Shown here piece by piece: positions 46,728 to 59,668 of a stretch of DNA of 64,000 nt. The stretch is from Microstegium vimineum (taxonomy: Eukaryota; Streptophyta; Magnoliopsida; Poales; Poaceae). The translations under genes were made by a program, and so were the position numbers. The stretch's first letter is position 1. Each line of letters begins with the position of its first letter. The stretch lies in assembly GCA_022036555.1 (NCBI GenBank), contig CM039122.1, forward strand, positions 46,985,600 to 47,049,599, written 5' to 3'. The notes under the pieces were generated by a model. That model was not told the origin of the DNA. It worked only from the letters and a program-made list of their open reading frames with translations, and did no database searches.

Positions 46728-49700
46728 TACTCAATCCATACAGGTTTTAGGCTCTTAGCCTTGTATTTTCTCCATAGCACTTGCTACAGATAATATAGTG
46801 TGAATATACTTCAGGGTTCTTAGATGCTACTTTCCTTCATGATGAATTCGAGTTAGTGCCATTCTGTTAGTTGTCTTTTTTGCAAGATAGTACAAGAGAA
46901 GTCATCGTTGACAATGAAAAACAGTTGAATACCTCAAAATAAAGTGATCGATGGAATACTTATTGAGGTTCTTCGTCTGAAGATACTTTTGTTTTCCGTT
47001 GGAGATAAGCGTCTTCTCTCTTTTTTCTTCTTCTTATTTTTGTTGCCGTTCTTATTGAAAGATTTGCCGCCAAGACTCTCTCCATTATGAGCTCTGCTCA
47101 AGGCTGTCAGGATAACTGATGTCTCCCCCTGCTGATGCATGACTTGCCGGCCTGCGATTTTCATTCTGCCATGCAATCGGCGGGATTGTCTCTAGTATTC
47201 AGCTGTGAACAAGTCTCCGGGATTCAGCAATACGACCAGCGCCACGGTATCTAATCTGCTGGCTGCAAAGTTGTCGGATCAGATATAGCACGACCACGGT
47301 ACCGAGTGGTGACGTTTTTTTCCCGCAACTCAATCCCTGATTGGATGGACGCGTTTAGTTAATATCCAGTTATACTGTTGGTCTGTTGCGACATGCAAAG
47401 GAATGTTGAGCAATTCTTCGTCAAACAGAAGGATCTCATCTCATGTTCCACGAGATGCATAAAGATGAAGCTGTAGGTGTAGGATAATGCCAGTAGTGGT
47501 TCTGTTAGTAAAAGTGGCTAGTACCATACAAACACACACAAGCATATGATATACAAAAATCCGATGGTGATTCCAGCTGCAGTCTCACTGTTCTTGTCTC
47601 ACTCCCTGGAGAAGGAGAACGATCTCCTGAACAAGTCAAACGACAGTGTCTGCAGTTTCAAACAAGTTGCCAGATAATTTTAGCACGAGTCCTTTCAATT
47701 CTACCCGTAGACGAATCAGGTTGTCGCCCCTGTGATCTCTCGAATCTTTAAACGGGACGTCCAAATCCGAACCTGCAGTTCGTGAAGACGGAAATTTATT
47801 TATTTTTTGGCAAGACGAGAAGAATTCTGTACTGCATCGACAACAATTTTCAAACGTGTACGACGGTCGCGACCGGATCACGGAGCTTGGACCCATGCGA
47901 TCAGTTGGTTGCTGCTGATGCTCTTGGACTGACGCGCGCGCTGTCTCCGAGCTGCGCTTCGTTCTGGTGGTCCTGCTGAATGCTCGCTGCTCGAAGCGAT
48001 CCGCTGTCTCCTTGCGCGGCTCCCCTCGCTGCGGGACAAACACACGAACGGATCAAATCAACCGCGGGCGGCAGGCAGACGGTGATTTGAGTCCAAAAAT
48101 ACGCTTTTTTGCGGGGGGGTGATTGCTTCCGTCCCTAATCAATCGGATCGCGCCTTGAAGCGGTCAGCAGCTCGATCAGAGCTCAGACACTTTGTTTATT
48201 ACTACTACTCTACCACTATCACTCGGAGACCAGCAAGACCTGAACGATCTGATCTTCTTGTGGTGCCGGAATGCATGGTGTGCAGGTGTTTGGGCCTGAG
48301 AAGCAAGTCAGCCTGCCGGCATGTAGAAAGATACATACGTGTAGCTTCGGTGCATGTTGTCAGTTGAGAGCGCAGAGTTGGGAGGAGTCGTCAGGGACTC
48401 AGATTCCTGGCATCGGTTTGATCTCCGAATCAGACCGCGGGCGCGATAGATTTATGCGTTCAAAGCAATGCTGCCGTGTTTTCTAATCGCGTGCGATCAA
48501 CAGCAACTTGACGGACTGACAGGTACACACACGGTGTTTTCCCTGAAAACACACAGACACACACAGGTACAGTGATCGGGGCAATCGTCGGATTATTCTA
48601 GCTCATCCGCTCGTTACTACCCAGGACAGGAAGGGCAAATGTCGTGACAGGGAGCGATGTGGATGCTGCGCGCGCTCTGCTTAGCAGGCCACGACGCTGG
48701 CGATTGGTGGTAAGAGCGTGCAGGGTTCTACTTCATTCACCCCTGCACTGCATATTCCCAATCAGGCAATCACCATCCCTGTCGCTGCCACTCTATTCGT
48801 TGCCCCTGCCTAGGGGATGTAACCACTTACCGGGCTGTGATAGCAAAATCTCGTGTACGGACTAGAACGAAGACCCCTGGTTAAACTAATCCAGCCACTA
48901 GAAGACCAACAAAGCGAATGATACAAATTAATAAACTCGGATTTTCTTACCGGTACGGCGATTAAAAATGACAAGTGAAGAAAACAGCGTTCGCACGTAC
49001 TGCAGCAGCTAGCTTGGCTATAAGCAAACGCGTCGACAAGCTTGCCCTGCTGATCGATCGGCCGTGATGTGTTCAGACCTAAAAGTGGTAGTAGTATAAC
49101 TAGTCTAATCTAATCCGCCGGCACTGTGCAGTACAGCACTGTGCCATGCTACGTACAGCCTAATAATAACAACAAATAATAAGGATTAAGGAGGAGTGTC
49201 TAATGACGCAAAACCGCGTGGCCTCGGGGGTGCACGCGTGCATCCGTGATCCCCCTGGCATCATCAAGCGGACCTGGACGTCCCGTGCGTGCGTGTCTCG
49301 GCCGGCCGGCAGCCCGGGTCGGCTAAATTTTTTTCCAGCCCAGGGCTCAGGCTTACGCTACGCCCCGCAAGCGTCCAAGGTGGGAGGAGGAATTGCATGG
49401 CATTGGCATGCCCTGGGTCGGTCGGTCAGTCAGGTCCCTCACCCACCCGCGAGGCCGCGACGAAAACGGGCTGACCTCGCCCGGAGGACGGGGTCCAAAG
49501 CGCAGATCCGGTCGGTGTTGCTGCGGGGCACGCAGCGCCGCTTGGGGTGCGCGCGGCCGGCGCTAGTTTGGCGCGGCGCGAACCGTGGGGGGTCAGGGCT
49601 CCTTTGACTTGGTTTTCCCTCTGCACCCACCCACGTCGATCGGTTTTCCTCTCCACAGGGTGGCGGGGCCTCGTGCAAATTTCGCTCACATTCCACAAAG

Positions 49701-52700
49701 GGTGGCACGGCACGGCCGGGGAGCCATGCATGTGGGCCACGTGAATCGCGATTATTATATTATATATTATAAAAAAACGAGCGAAATTCCACCGTACCGC
49801 AACATGCTAAATGAACAAGCCGATATATACTCCAACACGCTAGATGAACAAGTACTCCGCTGGAATATGGAATGTTTTTCGTTCGAGGTGGAAAATGTAG
49901 GGCCGGAGGTTACATATCCCCTGCACTGGAGGCCGGCCACGTACGCGTCTGGCGGCAGAGAAAAACTGTTGGTACCCGCCGGTGATGCCGTTGCCGGTGG
50001 CAAGTGTGCATGCCTGTGTGCGTGGCAGGAAGGCTTCCCCACATGTCCTTGTGCCCACAGGTGTTATTTTTACTGTTGGTTTTCTCAGCAGCACGAATCT
50101 CAAAGCTTCCGTCTCTCTATTCTTCAGTTTCGAGCTGCACGAATCTTAATGTTGTTTCTATAGCCTGAGTAGCCTTGATGGCCACCAACCCATGTGAAAA
50201 CTCCACTTTGGCTGTACAAGCAGGAAGAAGCGGATCGGAGGCGCCACACCGTGCAAGGGCTGCGCGCTCATCACGTACGTACGTACGATATATATACGTG
50301 TCGAAACGCGGTTAGCAGAGTAACGACCGGCAAGCAGCTAGACAGCCTTTTTGGCACCGGTGTCACTGTAGCGGGCAGCTGTTTGGTAACGACGATGCAC
50401 CCTATCCGCGTGTCACGTCCCATATATGAACCCGTGACGCGGGTACGTGCGATACAATGACGCGCGCGATCGAGCTCCATCCGGGGCCCTGCCGGCCGGG
50501 TCGTTGTTAATCAGCGTGCGGCACCGTGTCTCATTTAATCGTGGGCCGGGGCAGCAGCGCGCACTCATCGAGCAGGGCTCTCCGGCGCCCGGCCCCAGTC
50601 ACGCTAACTGCGGATAACAAACAACAGTGGCGAAGGGAGCTCAACTGAGTATATACATGGGACGTAGAGTAACGCAGAAGAGATCCCTGCTTCCATCTTC
50701 TTCTATGTACACTCGTCCATCCATTGCGTCGTCGTTCATAACAGAACGTGTATGTGTACACCACCGAGAACAACTCCATCATTATATTGAGTCGTTCATA
50801 TATATGTACAGAAAACGTAACGTGGTCCATAACATATACTAATCTCGCACACATACATGCATGCATGCATGCATGTTCTAACACACATGTCGATCGAACG
50901 CGTGGTGTACTCTGTGTACCGATGTTCGTACAGCCCGGAAAAACCTTAGCTTCCACAAGGAAAAATCAAACTTGCCAAACTTCATACTATGTACCAGACC
51001 AGCGTTATCAGGACCTTTGTGCTGGATATCTATCCATAGATTATTTTGATCGAGCAGATGCAGTACAGCATTATGGGCCCTATTTCCCAGCGTTTTCCAC
51101 GTCTCATCGTATCTTTTCTCTTTGTGGTCACACAGTTACACATCCAGTCGGCCATCCATGCATCAACACCACCGGCAGACCGATCGATCGCCATCCGCCT
51201 TAACTACAGCCTACATACAGGTGCTGCCGTGCTGTTCGCGGTGGAGCCGCTCGTCCCAAGGTCAAAACGAGAGAGGAGGGGCCGGCAGCTCGATCGACTT
51301 GCCGAGACAGCGGCAGCGCCAGGACTTTAGCCAGGACAGGGCATAGCTACTTGCATGCCTTACTGCCTAGTGCCTACTACCAGGCCAGGTCCAATGGATC
51401 TGCGTCGGAGTGGCCACAGGTCAGGTTCCTCTAGCCACCTTTGACCTTTCATCACCTTTATTTCCCTTCCCGGCAAAACTATACGTTAATTTGCTAAGCT
51501 AGAGGAACCCACCACCTAAAGTTTCGAATAGAGGAAGTGGTACCACGTACGTAAATAACACAAATTAGAGTTGTGTTTTAACTATTCTTGTAAACCTTTT
51601 TTTTAGCGATTTCACGCTAGTACAAAACGGACCTTTGACCTTTGATTTTTAACTTTAGTTCCAATTGCCTTGGGGGCCTGTGACTAATAATGTGATTATT
51701 AGTTCTGAGTTCGAGTTTCACATGATCAGAAAGGCTTATTATGGTTATGGCTGATTTGAATGACCAATTTGTTGTGAGATAAAAACATTTTTCCATGGCT
51801 AAAAATAGTGTTGAAACTAAAGGTAAAGGGAGGTCTTTTAGTCCTGGTTAAGACAATCGAAACTAGAGGGCAATAGCAGGGACTAAAGGCCTTTGGCAAC
51901 CAAGAATAAAGGCACGTTTTCTGCTAGTGCCAAATCAAGACTCTTTTAATTTGCTTTGATGAACTCCATTCAACATTGAAACCACTGCCAATTTTTCGGT
52001 TCCTTCTGCCCTTCATCTTGATTTAGGCCCTGTGTTGATGAAATATGGTCGGCACTTCACTGAGAGGTATACCTTTGATGACATTTTGATTGGTGGAGAT
52101 GCGCGTGATAGCAACTAGATGGTGACATGGGCATGGGGACAACAATTTAGATAAGTTTAGGCCGTTAAGATGATTTAGTACCCTATGTATTGTGTCTTTG
52201 GTGTATTGTACTGATGAATGGCCTATGATAAGATGTGTTTGAGAGGGTTTTCTACCCGCCTTATATAGCGTAAAGGTAGGGTTACAAGACGGTTCTATTA
52301 TTCCTAGTCAATTACATGATAAGTGTTTATAAGAAATACAATATATATAACATATTTGATCATATATTCGATCCTTCGCTGCTAAGTGCACACCCAGTAG
52401 AGTCGAACACCATAACGGCGCGGCCATGTATCACCATGTCAGTATCTGGCCGGGGTGAATACACCTACACCTTGCTATTGAGCTCGGTTGCTGTGGAACA
52501 GCGATGTCGTCACAGATAACCCTCGATCACTTCCATCTTTAGCTTCAAGGAATTACCGGATTCATCACAGTGGGTCCATGCGTCTCGTTAATAAATTAGT
52601 ATGTGGAGTCCGTAATATCCCACCTCCTCCAATCTCCTTTTATTGCTAACAAACCCGGAAATCAACAGGCAAAAAAAAAAAAGAGTTGTCCTCTCACGGC
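46728..52700. other. intergenic region, 6 kb
   Basis: The first 150 bp are the 3' UTR of the C2orf69-like gene. Patches of high GC occur at about 49200-49600 and 50460-50600. A (CATG)n tract lies at 50853-50874. One CACTA-like miniature is listed separately. No coding homology is recognised in any frame. The last few hundred bp are ERF promoter. Confidence 0.5.
51615..51929. mobile_element. CACTA-type miniature, degraded
   Basis: The left end CGCTAGTACAAAACG and reversed right end CACTAGCAGAAAACG match at 12 of 15 positions, the usual CACTA terminus. Length is 315 bp and no coding sequence is present. The flanking triplets TCA and CCA are only partly alike. Confidence 0.6.
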
Positions 52701-52708
52701 TATAAGTA
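52701..52708 (+). promoter_or_regulatory. TATA box of the second ERF gene
   Basis: TATAAGTA lies in a CGGCTATAAGTACGCC context about 160 bp upstream of the ATG at 52869, leaving a 5' UTR of about 130 bp that holds an ACACA repeat. Confidence 0.6.
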
Positions 52709-52805
52709 CGCCGGCCCAGATGAACCCCACTCCACCGCAGTTTGCAGTCCCGCACGCATCCAAACTCCTGAGTCCTCCTCCTCTGTCTCGTGACCTCCAC
52801 TTCAG

Positions 52806-52831
52806 CAACACAACACAACACAACACAACAC
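52806..52831 (+). repeat. (CAACA)n microsatellite in the ERF 5' UTR
   Basis: About five CAACA units lie in the presumed leader, 40 bp before the start codon. Such unstructured CA-rich leaders are common in plant stress genes. Confidence 0.8.
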
Positions 52832-52868
52832 CGCCCGCGAGCTAGCACGAACCCCACACCCGACAACC

Positions 52869-53849
52869 ATGGACTTCAGCGGTGAAATCGACGACTTCTC
52901 CCTGCAGCTCATCCGCGAGCAGCTTCTCGGCGGCGAGGCTTGCCTCCCCGCCGTCGTCGTCCCTGACGCCGCGGCGTACTCTGGCTTGTCAATTCATCCC
53001 ACGCAGGCGGCGTTTCACCATCCCGCCACGGCGTTCTTGCCGCCGCAGCAGCAGGTTTCGTACGTCGACTTGACGAACGAGTATGCCGCCGCGGATGCCA
53101 CTGCCGGCGAGGCGGCGTTCCGGGCGGAGGCGGTGATGATCCGGTTCGGCGGCGAGCCTTCGCCGTTGTCGGACCCCAGCCGCAGGCCGCTGCTCACCAT
53201 CTCTCTGCCTCCGACCTCGCACGCCTGGGGCCCGGCGGCCGGCGTGCCGCTGGAGGCACAGGCACAGGCCGCCGCTGCCCTGCTGGACGCGAACGACTTC
53301 CGCAAGTACCGCGGCGTGCGGCAGCGGCCGTGGGGCAAGTTCGCGGCGGAGATCCGGGACCCCAAGAAGCGCGGGTCCCGCGTGTGGCTCGGCACCTACG
53401 ACACCGCTATCGAGGCCGCGCGCGCCTACGACCGCGCCGCGTTCCGCATGCGCGGCGCCAAGGCCATCCTCAACTTCCCCAACGAGGTGGGCTCCCGCGG
53501 CGCGGACTTCCTCGCGCCACCTCCGCCGGCGACGACGACGTCCCAGAACAAACGGAAGCTGCACGACGCCGAGGCTGCGGCCGCGGCCGCGGCCAAGTGC
53601 GTCAAGGCCGAGGCGTTCGGATCGCCGGCGTCGTCGCTGACGTCGCTATCCCCCGCGACGACAACGACGACGACCACCACGGCCTCGACGGTGACGACGT
53701 GCTCGCCGTCGTCGGAGGCCGGAGCACACGAGGTGTTCCCCATGACGCCTTCGAGCTGGACGTGGGAGCAGCTGGAGGTCGTGTTCGGAAGCCTGTCGCC
53801 GCTCTCGCCACACCCGCAGATGGGCTTCCCGGAGGTCACCGTTAATTAA
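52869..53849 (+). CDS. AP2/ERF transcription factor, group IX (ERF5/ERF6-like)
   Basis: Single exon, 326 residues, ATG in a good context. The AP2/ERF domain is at residues 147-204 (KYRGVRQRPWGKFAAEIRDP, WLGTYDTAIEAARAYDRAA) with ERF-subfamily Ala/Asp positions, so GCC-box binding is expected. The N-terminus has a short helix (DDFSLQLIREQLLGGEAC) seen in group IXb. After the domain come a basic QNKRKLHD element, poly-Ala and poly-Thr tracts, and an acidic/aromatic tail SSWTWEQLEVVFGSLSPLSP with Ser-Pro sites that in relatives are MAP-kinase targets. It should act in the nucleus in ethylene/jasmonate or defence signalling; targets are not known. The gene is intact and points away from the other ERF gene 19 kb to the left. 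Confidence 0.95.
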   Translation: MDFSGEIDDFSLQLIREQLLGGEACLPAVVVPDAAAYSGLSIHPTQAAFHHPATAFLPPQQQVSYVDLTNEYAAADATAGEAAFRAEAVMIRFGGEPSPLSDPSRRPLLTISLPPTSHAWGPAAGVPLEAQAQAAAALLDANDFRKYRGVRQRPWGKFAAEIRDPKKRGSRVWLGTYDTAIEAARAYDRAAFRMRGAKAILNFPNEVGSRGADFLAPPPPATTTSQNKRKLHDAEAAAAAAAKCVKAEAFGSPASSLTSLSPATTTTTTTTASTVTTCSPSSEAGAHEVFPMTPSSWTWEQLEVVFGSLSPLSPHPQMGFPEVTVN

Positions 53850-55527
53850 GCGGTTATCGCCCATTTAATAAGCATCAATAGGTGTAAAGAAGAGAAGAAG
53901 GCGTTAATAATTGCTAGCGGTTTTTAGTTATCCACGGCCCTGGCTTTGGACTCATCTTGAGGATTTGGCGTAGCCTTGGAGCTGCATGTGTGTGTACAGA
54001 AGGAAAGAAGGTGATATAGTACTACTGTAGTATTTATTAGGGTATACTTGTCGGTGAACTCTGAACTACACACATCGACATAGATCATCTGAACTATACA
54101 TATATACGCGGGTAATTACATCAGAAATGGTAGTACGTATAAGGTGTACGTTTGATGTGATTTTGTACATTAATAAGTAAAGAAAAGAGTGTACACGCAT
54201 GCTTATTAATACAGTATTTTTGTTGCTTTTGCATTTTCCGGTGCCATATATTTGATTGACACGTAGATAGATAGATGGAGTACAGGTACTGGGTAAATAT
54301 AAGCAATAGAAAAAAAAATGATATTGAGGGATCCGAAAACCTGCGTATGGCCTGCTATCAAACGCCAGCCAGGCTCCTCATCATGTGTGTGTGCAAATTT
54401 TGATGAAACAGCAGCAAGAGATAGGATTATATTTTTTTTAGCGAAATGATCAAAGTTTTTACATTTGCGCTCGGTTTGGTCTCGTGGAGCTTTGCATGGG
54501 TGTTAGACGGCAGCTTGCATTTTATGGTTCTATTTGAGTTTTTTTTTTTCAATAAACTTGCAGTCATTTTCACCCGTCTGAACACTATAGTCCATTAGTT
54601 ACAAGATGTTTACGTTAGAAGGCAAAACATTTGACTGACGGCCCGATGCTCATCAGAACAACCGTTATATGTGAGCCTTGTAAATGTTCCTTGTATAAAG
54701 AAAACATTTGTATATATGCATGCATTTTGGGAAAGAAAACAGTAGATCCATCTGTGTTTGTCTCAACTTAACTACAAATGACGCATCTTTTCCTTTTAAT
54801 CAGGCGCGGCGTAGGCTGCGTAGACTCTAGAGGCTAAGTCTAGACGTACAAGTCGCACGTATGCATGAGCGATGGATGTCAATCGTCAACTGCTGCAAGT
54901 ACGTTACGTTACGTGGTCTGATAAGAAGAGAGAATCCGTAGTTGGCAGGCATAAAAACTCTACTGTACGAGAGTTTACCGCCACATGGCTGTTTGCGGTC
55001 AGTTTCTTCAGCCATGAACCGGGATCCGAGCAGAGGAAACAATCTACATTGGTAATCTCGTCGGGATCTCCTTGTAGATCAGACATTATTCAGACTAAGG
55101 TACGGTTAAGGAAGATGGCATGAAGCTTCATGCAAATAAGGTCCTCCCAAAACAAATGTAAGCAAGCTAGACGATGGACTGTCAGTACAGTTCCTATATA
55201 CTCCCTTAGTCTAAAAAAACATTCCTCGTATTTCAGGAGTCAAATCAAACGATCTAAAGTTTAACAAAAAATATATTAAAAGATACTAATACTAAAAAAT
55301 ATTTATTACTAAGTTGGAGACATAAATTTTCATAATATACTATAAAAATATTTATTACTCAGTTAAAAAAAATATACTAAAAATATATTCACCTCGAAAA
55401 GTATTAGATTAGTTATAGAATATAGTTTCATAATAGAAATCAGTTGGAGACATAAATTTCAATGCTCATAGTTCCACTCTTTTTGAGGTGAATGATCGAT
55501 GTCTAAGCAAGCAATGCCTTTCGATCT

Positions 55528-55532
<5 letters not shown>

Positions 55533-55558
<26 letters not shown>
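55533..55558. repeat. (CA)n microsatellite
   Basis: About 13 CA units in a row; a likely polymorphic marker. Confidence 0.9.
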
Positions 55559-55563
<5 letters not shown>

Positions 55564-56357
55564 CAATGCCTTTCTTCGTGCATGCGTGATTTGGAGTAAA
55601 CCAATCATCGCCCGCATCATGTTTTAGCATGCAAGCTCAAAATCGCAGAATGGATCAAAGCTAGTAATACGCAGTGAATGCGCGCGTCTCCTTCGATCGG
55701 TTAGAGCGTTTAAGTTTGATTTGAAACATGTGCATGCAGTTCAACGGAGAGAAAACGGCTTCCGTACGTTCGTAGTAGCTAGCTCCAGTCGAGGAGACAG
55801 CAGAGAGAAATGAATGGACGATGTAGTCAACAAAAATGACGCTAGTGTCAGAGACGCTGAGACGGAGAGTCAAACCGCCGTTGAGATGGCGAGAGGTCTA
55901 AGCTAGTAAAACCAATGGATGAACGGAGAACAGAGAGGTCTTTAGTCTACCCTTCTCCTTGTCAAAAATTAAATGAAAGTTTTATTTTTTTTTCGGACGG
56001 TTCTCAGTTAATTCATGACGCAGTCTACGTACGTGGTGCTGAGAAGCCGTTTAAAATTCCAACTTAATTTAACTAATTGCATTCTGGATGATGGTAAGAT
56101 TGATCGTGGCAGATATCTTCCCTACAGTCTACTGCACACCAGTGCTAATTAATACTATATACGGAGTAGGACTGTAGGAGTACGTACGGAGTAGGATTAT
56201 GGAGCACAGCCAAACAGGCGTCATCATCAAAGGCCTAGCTACTAGCTAGTACTCCTACATCCACATCGATCCCTGTCGGTCGATCGGTCTCATAGACGAG
56301 GGCGATCGATTACATTTCCATTCCACGAGAGATATAAGTAAATACTACTGGATGTTA

Positions 56358-56618
56358 CTACCTCCGTCCCAAATTATAAGTCATTTTAAGAATCTTAGAG
56401 AGTCAAAGTTTCTCAAGTTTGACTAAACTTATATAACAATATAATAATATTTATGATGTCAAATAAATATCATTAGATTCGTTATTAATTATATTTTCAT
56501 CATATACCTATTTGATGTTATAAATCTTTATAATTTTATCTATAATTCTTGATCAAACTTGAGATGTTTTGACTCTCCAAGATTCTTAAAATGACTTACA
56601 ATTTGGGGACGGAGGGGA
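56358..56618. mobile_element. Stowaway MITE, well preserved
   Basis: The left end CTACCTCCGTCCCAAATTAT and reversed right end CTCCGTCCCCAAATTGTAAG carry long inverted repeats that extend inward through AAGTCATTTTAAGAATCTTA. The whole 260 bp folds back on itself. The left flank is TA. It looks younger than the other Stowaway copies here. Confidence 0.8.
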
Positions 56619-57357
56619 GCGGGCGTATGCAGCACGTCCAGACCAAGATACTGCCTGGCTAGCGGGATGCAGGTGAAAGCGCAAGAAGGCCTTGAATTCT
56701 TCCGTGGCAAAAAAATCGGCGTAAAAAGCCGCAAAAACTTACTCCTCCTCTACTAGTCTCGGGTGTTTTTTTTACGATTGATTGAAAGCGCAAGCGAGTG
56801 GAGGAAATTTGGCATGCATCCCGAGGACGGTCAGCCCGCCGGCCGGTCCGCGGGTCAAGCTGCGGTTCGTTATTGGGCGTGGCCAACAGGGCTACGACAT
56901 TGTCCGGTCCACCTCCAGCTCCAGCCTCCAGGGTAGTATAGCAGCTGGCGTTGTCGCAGTTCGTTAAAGGGCCACGCACCAACACCACATCGCAGGCCAG
57001 GAGAGGAGAGTGTTGGTTGGCGAGGCTAGAAGAGGTAGCAAGGCGATTTCATACAGCCTTTTTGACGAGTGAGTAGTTTAAATCTTTCAGAGTATTATTA
57101 TAGTACTACTTTATAGTATTGCAATTGTACTTTGAGAGCTGAAAAGAAGGAACGAGTACATGTCACAGATTGGTGGATTCAAAGTACAACTGAATGCCGC
57201 AGTTGATTCATGGCGCTACCTGTCTTTCCGCGTCAGACAATTCGTGTAGGAGGTTTACAAATTCACCGGGCCCCTCCTGGTTTCCTTTTGTGACCCCAAT
57301 TTGGACAGGTCAGCTCAATCATGTGCACTGCAGTACACGTACTCCTCTTTAAGATGG

Positions 57358-57430
57358 AGTATGATTTGATCGAAACAAAAGTCAGCCTCGTCACTGGAGT
57401 TTGATTTGATCGAAGCAAAAGTCAGCCTCC
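57358..57430. repeat. tandem duplication of about 43 bp
   Basis: TGATTTGATCGAAACAAAAG followed by TCAGCCTC is repeated 43 bp later with one change. No other function is visible. Confidence 0.75.
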
Positions 57431-59206
57431 GCTGTGCTTCGCCACACAGACGGAGAACGGATCAACCAAGTACGACACGCTCCGAGACTCTGATCAGCCA
57501 AGCTAATGGTTTCGGGTGTTTGGTAAATCGACTAATGTTATTTTTTTACTGTTTTACTATAAAAAACACGGTTTAAGTTAAACTGATAAATTCAAACGAA
57601 TATGATGGAATTTCTGTGTTTGAGCTGGACATCGTGACCGACCTGCAGCTGCAAAGCAATGCCACACAATAGAGGAAGGAAGGTGGAAGGAGGAACCGTG
57701 GCGCAGGCTTGATGATCCATGGTCAAAAAAGTGACGAGGCCGGCCGGAGGGGCAGCAGCTAACCGCTAGCTAAGCTTATCGCAATAAATGCGCGGCCTGC
57801 ATTCCAATTTCCTTATCCAGGCGCTCTTTTCTGTGCGTGATCGAGGAACTGCAAACAACAACAAATAAAAGTCAGACAACTTGTTGGGCACTCTGCATGC
57901 ACACGATTGGCAGGCAGGTGAACGCCGGAGCCACGGCACACAGCGTGGCTGACGACGATCCCTCGATCGGGACCGCAGTTAATGAGCCCGGAAATGGTGT
58001 TACCCCTTGAGGTGTTGTTTGTTTCAAGCTGCTAATCTTTTCTCTCTCTCTTTTTTTTTCTCTCTCTGTATAGTTTCTGTCTCGCACGATTAATTATTTT
58101 CACGAATGATTCAAGGGCTGACTTTTTGGTGTCGGAGTTGATCGTGGACGCGGTCGGCTGTCAAGGTAGTATCATGTCCGAGTCGGGGTGTAAACGACCG
58201 ACGACCACTGTCTCTGAAACAGTGCCCAGCTGACTAGAACCAGTAGTACTCCAGTACCCCTACAGTTACTAGTAAGGCTCTGACTTAAAACACAGCTCTT
58301 GCACGCTTGTGTCTCTTTCGACGTGGACGAAGCCGTGTTGGCGTTGGTGGCTGGCAGCTTAATTTGTCGAGCGGCTGTTCACGCGCCTGCAACGTACACC
58401 CCGGCCTTGTTACGTCAATACACATGGGCTTGATTAGGCTTCATTGATTTATGTCTACAACTTGTCACACTATAAGTTGACGCGTTACAACTTCTTAAGT
58501 GTTGTATATGTTTGGTTCATAACAAAACTACGCCGTACTAAACTTTCTTAATAACCATGGTTCAGTAGAATCATTTTCTCGCTAAACTTTATTATAAACA
58601 TACTGTCAAATTTAGAATCCGTTATATTCATTTGTGAAATAAAGGCTAAATCCCCTCCCCTGACTCACACATATTTTTATTTTTATGGCTCACACTTTAC
58701 CTAAGGTCAGCTATGGCAATGTGTGACCAGTAACCAAATAGACCATGTATGCATGAGCTTGAAGTAACATACAAATATATGGGTATCCATTTCACAATTT
58801 TCTTTCGTAGAGTATTCCTTCGTTCTTTACTCCAAATTTATAAATTTTCGCCACTAATAATTTTAAAAAACTAATCCCCCTAAACTTTAGCTCCAACACA
58901 AGCTAGAATCTCATGAGACATAAGCATCACAAGTTCTTGTTTAGTATCAACAATAAACAAAAAAACCTTATCTTTGGACACAATCTATTCATTTTCTAAC
59001 ACATTACACATATAATCATATACGAAGTAGGTACTATGTAATACCATATGACTGTGATAAACTTACCAATTACTCTATATGTAATTCCATACCTATATAT
59101 AGTTTTTCTCTATCTACATGACATCTTAGTTGCCACCTTAGCTTAAGTTATGGTGTCTCTTGTTGCAGCTGTCTCAATGTACCATCTCTCATATGGGTAC
59201 ATCCTT

Positions 59207-59668
59207 CACTACGGGAGAACGTTTCTTTGCCGAGTGTCTGAGGCTTTGCCGATTGCCGAAAATCGGGCACTCGGCAAAGGCCCTCTTTGCTGAGTGTTGC
59301 GCGTCAGGCACTCGGCGAAGAATCGACACTCGGTTAAAAAAACATATTTTCTTTGCCGAGTGTTAGGTCTGCGACACTCGGCAAAGAAAAAAATAGAAGA
59401 TGGCGTGCCCCGTCGGTGGACGGCGTCTATTCTTTGTCGAGTGCCCATACGACACTCGGCGAACCCTTTGCTGAGTGCCCGTGATTCGACACTTGGCAAA
59501 TCAGCCTTTGTCGGGTGCTGATTTGCCGGAGTCTCTTTGCCGAGTGTTGCACTCGGCAAAGGCTTCGCCGCACTCGACAAAGGCTTCGTCGAGTACGACA
59601 CAACCTTTTTTGCCGAGTGCGGATTCTTCGCCGAGTGCCTGACGCGCAAAGTCGCGTCCTGCTGTAGT
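59207..59668. mobile_element. 462-bp non-autonomous CACTA transposon
   Basis: The ends are CACTACGGGAGAACG and, reversed, CACTACAGCAGGACG. Both sides carry the triplet CTT (59204-59206 and 59669-59671), a perfect 3-bp target duplication. The interior is filled with copies of TTTGCCGAGTG and its complement CACTCGGCAAA, the subterminal repeats that CACTA transposases bind. No transposase gene is present. Confidence 0.9.

Noticed and set aside
47636..48043. 135-codon - strand frame
   Set aside because: Protein-like C-terminal half but no family recognised and no splice or promoter context; left as non-coding.
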